Positions 62,438 to 64,000 of a stretch of 64,000 bases of DNA are shown here, in pieces. The DNA lies in the NCBI RefSeq assembly GCF_040807025.1, contig NC_090943.1, positions 136,163,950 through 136,227,949 of the forward strand. The letters are read 5' to 3'. The position numbers were made by a program, and so were the translations under genes. The stretch is from Struthio camelus. Lineage: Eukaryota; Chordata; Aves; Struthioniformes; Struthionidae. The first letter of the stretch is position 1. Each line of letters starts with the position of its first letter. The notes beneath the pieces were generated by a model, which was not told the origin of the DNA, ran no database searches, and saw only the letters and a list, made by a program, of their open reading frames with translations.

Positions 62438-64000
62438 TAAAAGTGAATTCTAACTGGGGAAAAGGGGAGAGAAGTGTATTACAATGAAAAGACAGCTAGT
62501 ATGGTCTGGGAGGTATTTCCGGGCACTTGCAGTGTCGCTCTGCATGGGCAGAGGCCAGACCTTCAGCCAGCCTAAAATTGCCGTCCCCACTGAGGTCAGA
62601 GCTTTGCTACTTCATACCATCTGAAAAGCTGCCTCTGTCTCTTAAAGCTGCCACCTCAACTTATATTAAGGGGAATTAATCAACAGCATGTTCTCTGTCT
62701 GGGGAGCAGAAGAGATCAAGAAAATTGAGTTCACTGTAATTTAAAAATGACTCTGTAGAATGAAATTATCTTTGCATTTATTTCAGCTGGGAGCAGTTGC
62801 AGCTATACTGCGAAAGGTCAGGAGAGTGACAGCAGCACAGGATTTTACCCCCTTTTGAGTTTTGTGCCCCTGCCTTTCCCTATCTGCTGCATTCATAATG
62901 CTGAGAAAGGGTGAACCAGTTCTCACACAGCTGGGGAAAGTGTTAGCTGCAGAAAACAAGGCATTTTGTGTGGTGGTTGTGTATTATTCTGGGGATTAAA
63001 TGCTTGAAGAGAAGCTTGTACTACAGGTGTCTCTGGGTGGGTAGAAAAATGAAAACTGCAGTTTTCCTGAGTTTTAAGTTCATGTCATTCTGAGAAAACA
63101 GACATGCATATCATGACACCTGCAGCACTAGAAAGCAAGAAAATTCTATATTTGGGGAAAGAAACTGATCTACTACTTTCTCTTATAGAGAACAAAGTCA
63201 GTTCTTAGGACTGTGATTAATTCTTGTGATTCTAAAAGGTAACAGTATCATAGAAGAGAACAAAAAACTTCTCTTCAATGATTAGATAATTAACATTTAA
63301 AGTATTGAGCCAAACAATAGTAGAATGGATTTCTGAGTCAGTTTTGACCACAGTTATTCTGGTTACAGTGCAGGCAGAAGTGGGAGGATACTGAGCCATT
63401 CACAATTGCTTCGCTGCACTCAGAATGTGACTGTTCCTGTTCTTGCCTAATGTGAACCACAGGCCACAGCTCCAAAAAACTGGAGCATCCTTCCAAAACA
63501 ACAGCAAGTATGATTTTTTCTTAATTGAAGGTTCAGACAGTTAAGTTTCTATTTGCTAAAAAGATAGATTGCACAATCAAAAAATGGTGTGCAGTCCGTA
63601 ACAGCGCAAGTTCCCAAAGGAGATTAGTTTTACTGTGGATAAGATTGTCGTCAGTCTGAACAGCATGAGTCTAAGCTGTGTCCCTGCTCTGCCCGCACCC
63701 TCAGATCTCCCTCAGTGGCAGCAGCAGGGCAACTCTGAGCAGTCATCGGCCAAAGTTATTCCCAAGATTGGAGGATGGAGCAGACTCCAAGCTGCTATGG
63801 ATCTGAAGACACTCTGCTCCACTAAGACTTAAGAAAAAACCAACAAAACATAGAACAAAACAAAACCATCACCAACATAATCCCAAAGAAAATCAACTCA
63901 GATCTCCCGCCCTTTTAAGTGTTGGGTTAAGAATGAGGAAAAAACCCAATAGAATCCACCGGTGCTGACCTTCTACTGATTTACTGGCCAGCAGGGTAAT

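Larger units (their letters stand above)
49901..64000. other. Anonymous non-coding DNA
   Basis: About 14 kb without a recognisable gene or named repeat family apart from the listed items. A GC- and CpG-richer patch lies at 51.1-51.65 kb. Open frames reach 151 codons (57753-58208, plus) but have no domain features, and that one is Ser/Leu/Phe-rich, as expected from pyrimidine-rich DNA. The last 200 bp are A-rich. Confidence 0.5.

Noticed and set aside
1..64000. Endogenous retrovirus or LTR element
   Set aside because: No paired LTRs, primer-binding site or gag/pol/env-like frames seen. All RT-like sequence is LINE type.
1..64000. tRNA, rRNA, snRNA or CRISPR array
   Set aside because: No T-loop GTTCRANNC context with a cloverleaf, no conserved rRNA or U-RNA words, and no regularly spaced direct repeats.

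Overview
This window looks like bird nuclear DNA. The strongest evidence is the retrotransposon content. It holds a long CR1 LINE with recognisable endonuclease and reverse transcriptase segments, and several 5'-truncated CR1 3' ends with the typical antisense start (a cacagaatcacagaat motif followed by a ggttggaagggacctctgg core). Older, heavily decayed CR1/L3-like LINE remnants of the kind shared by birds, turtles and crocodilians are also present. Recognised repeats are sparse and the rest is AT-rich unique sequence with small microsatellites, which fits a bird better than a turtle or crocodile. The species cannot be named from this sequence alone. I found no bacterial genes, operons, CRISPR arrays, rRNA or tRNA.

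Layout. From 1 to about 28 kb is mostly anonymous non-coding DNA. It contains decayed LINE pieces at 5265-5660 (-), 8750-9260 (+), 9298-9492 (-, CR1), 11255-11600 (-) and 18390-19430 (+), a 37-bp tandem repeat at 7780, a purine-rich tract at 8409 and a composite microsatellite at 27203. From 28054 to 31874 lies the main object, a long plus-strand CR1. A younger minus-strand CR1 3' fragment (29231-29681) is inserted into its endonuclease region. From 31.9 to 64 kb is again mostly anonymous DNA, with LINE remnants at 38265-38645 (+) and 44385-45110 (-), a possible pair of SINE-like fragments near 46.6-46.9 kb, and a short CR1 at 49794-49900 (-).

No host protein-coding gene could be identified. 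The only open frames with recognisable homology belong to CR1. The window is therefore most likely a gene desert or the inside of a very long intron. Three exon-shaped segments deserve a test: 55011-55159 (-), where an unrecognised 49-codon frame ends at a stop; 4253-4366 (+); and 61903-62058 (+). Several repeat-free stretches (about 12.5-12.9, 45.8-46.2, 48.95-49.4 and 49.5-49.7 kb) look like possible conserved non-coding elements, but conservation cannot be shown from one sequence.

The CR1 segments once formed a single machine: an APE-like endonuclease nicks the target and a reverse transcriptase copies the RNA from its 3' end. All copies here are dead, through stops, frameshifts, deletions, a nested insertion and 5' truncation. 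I found no convincing undescribed biological system. The reported family matches rest on remembered consensus features and were not checked by alignment.
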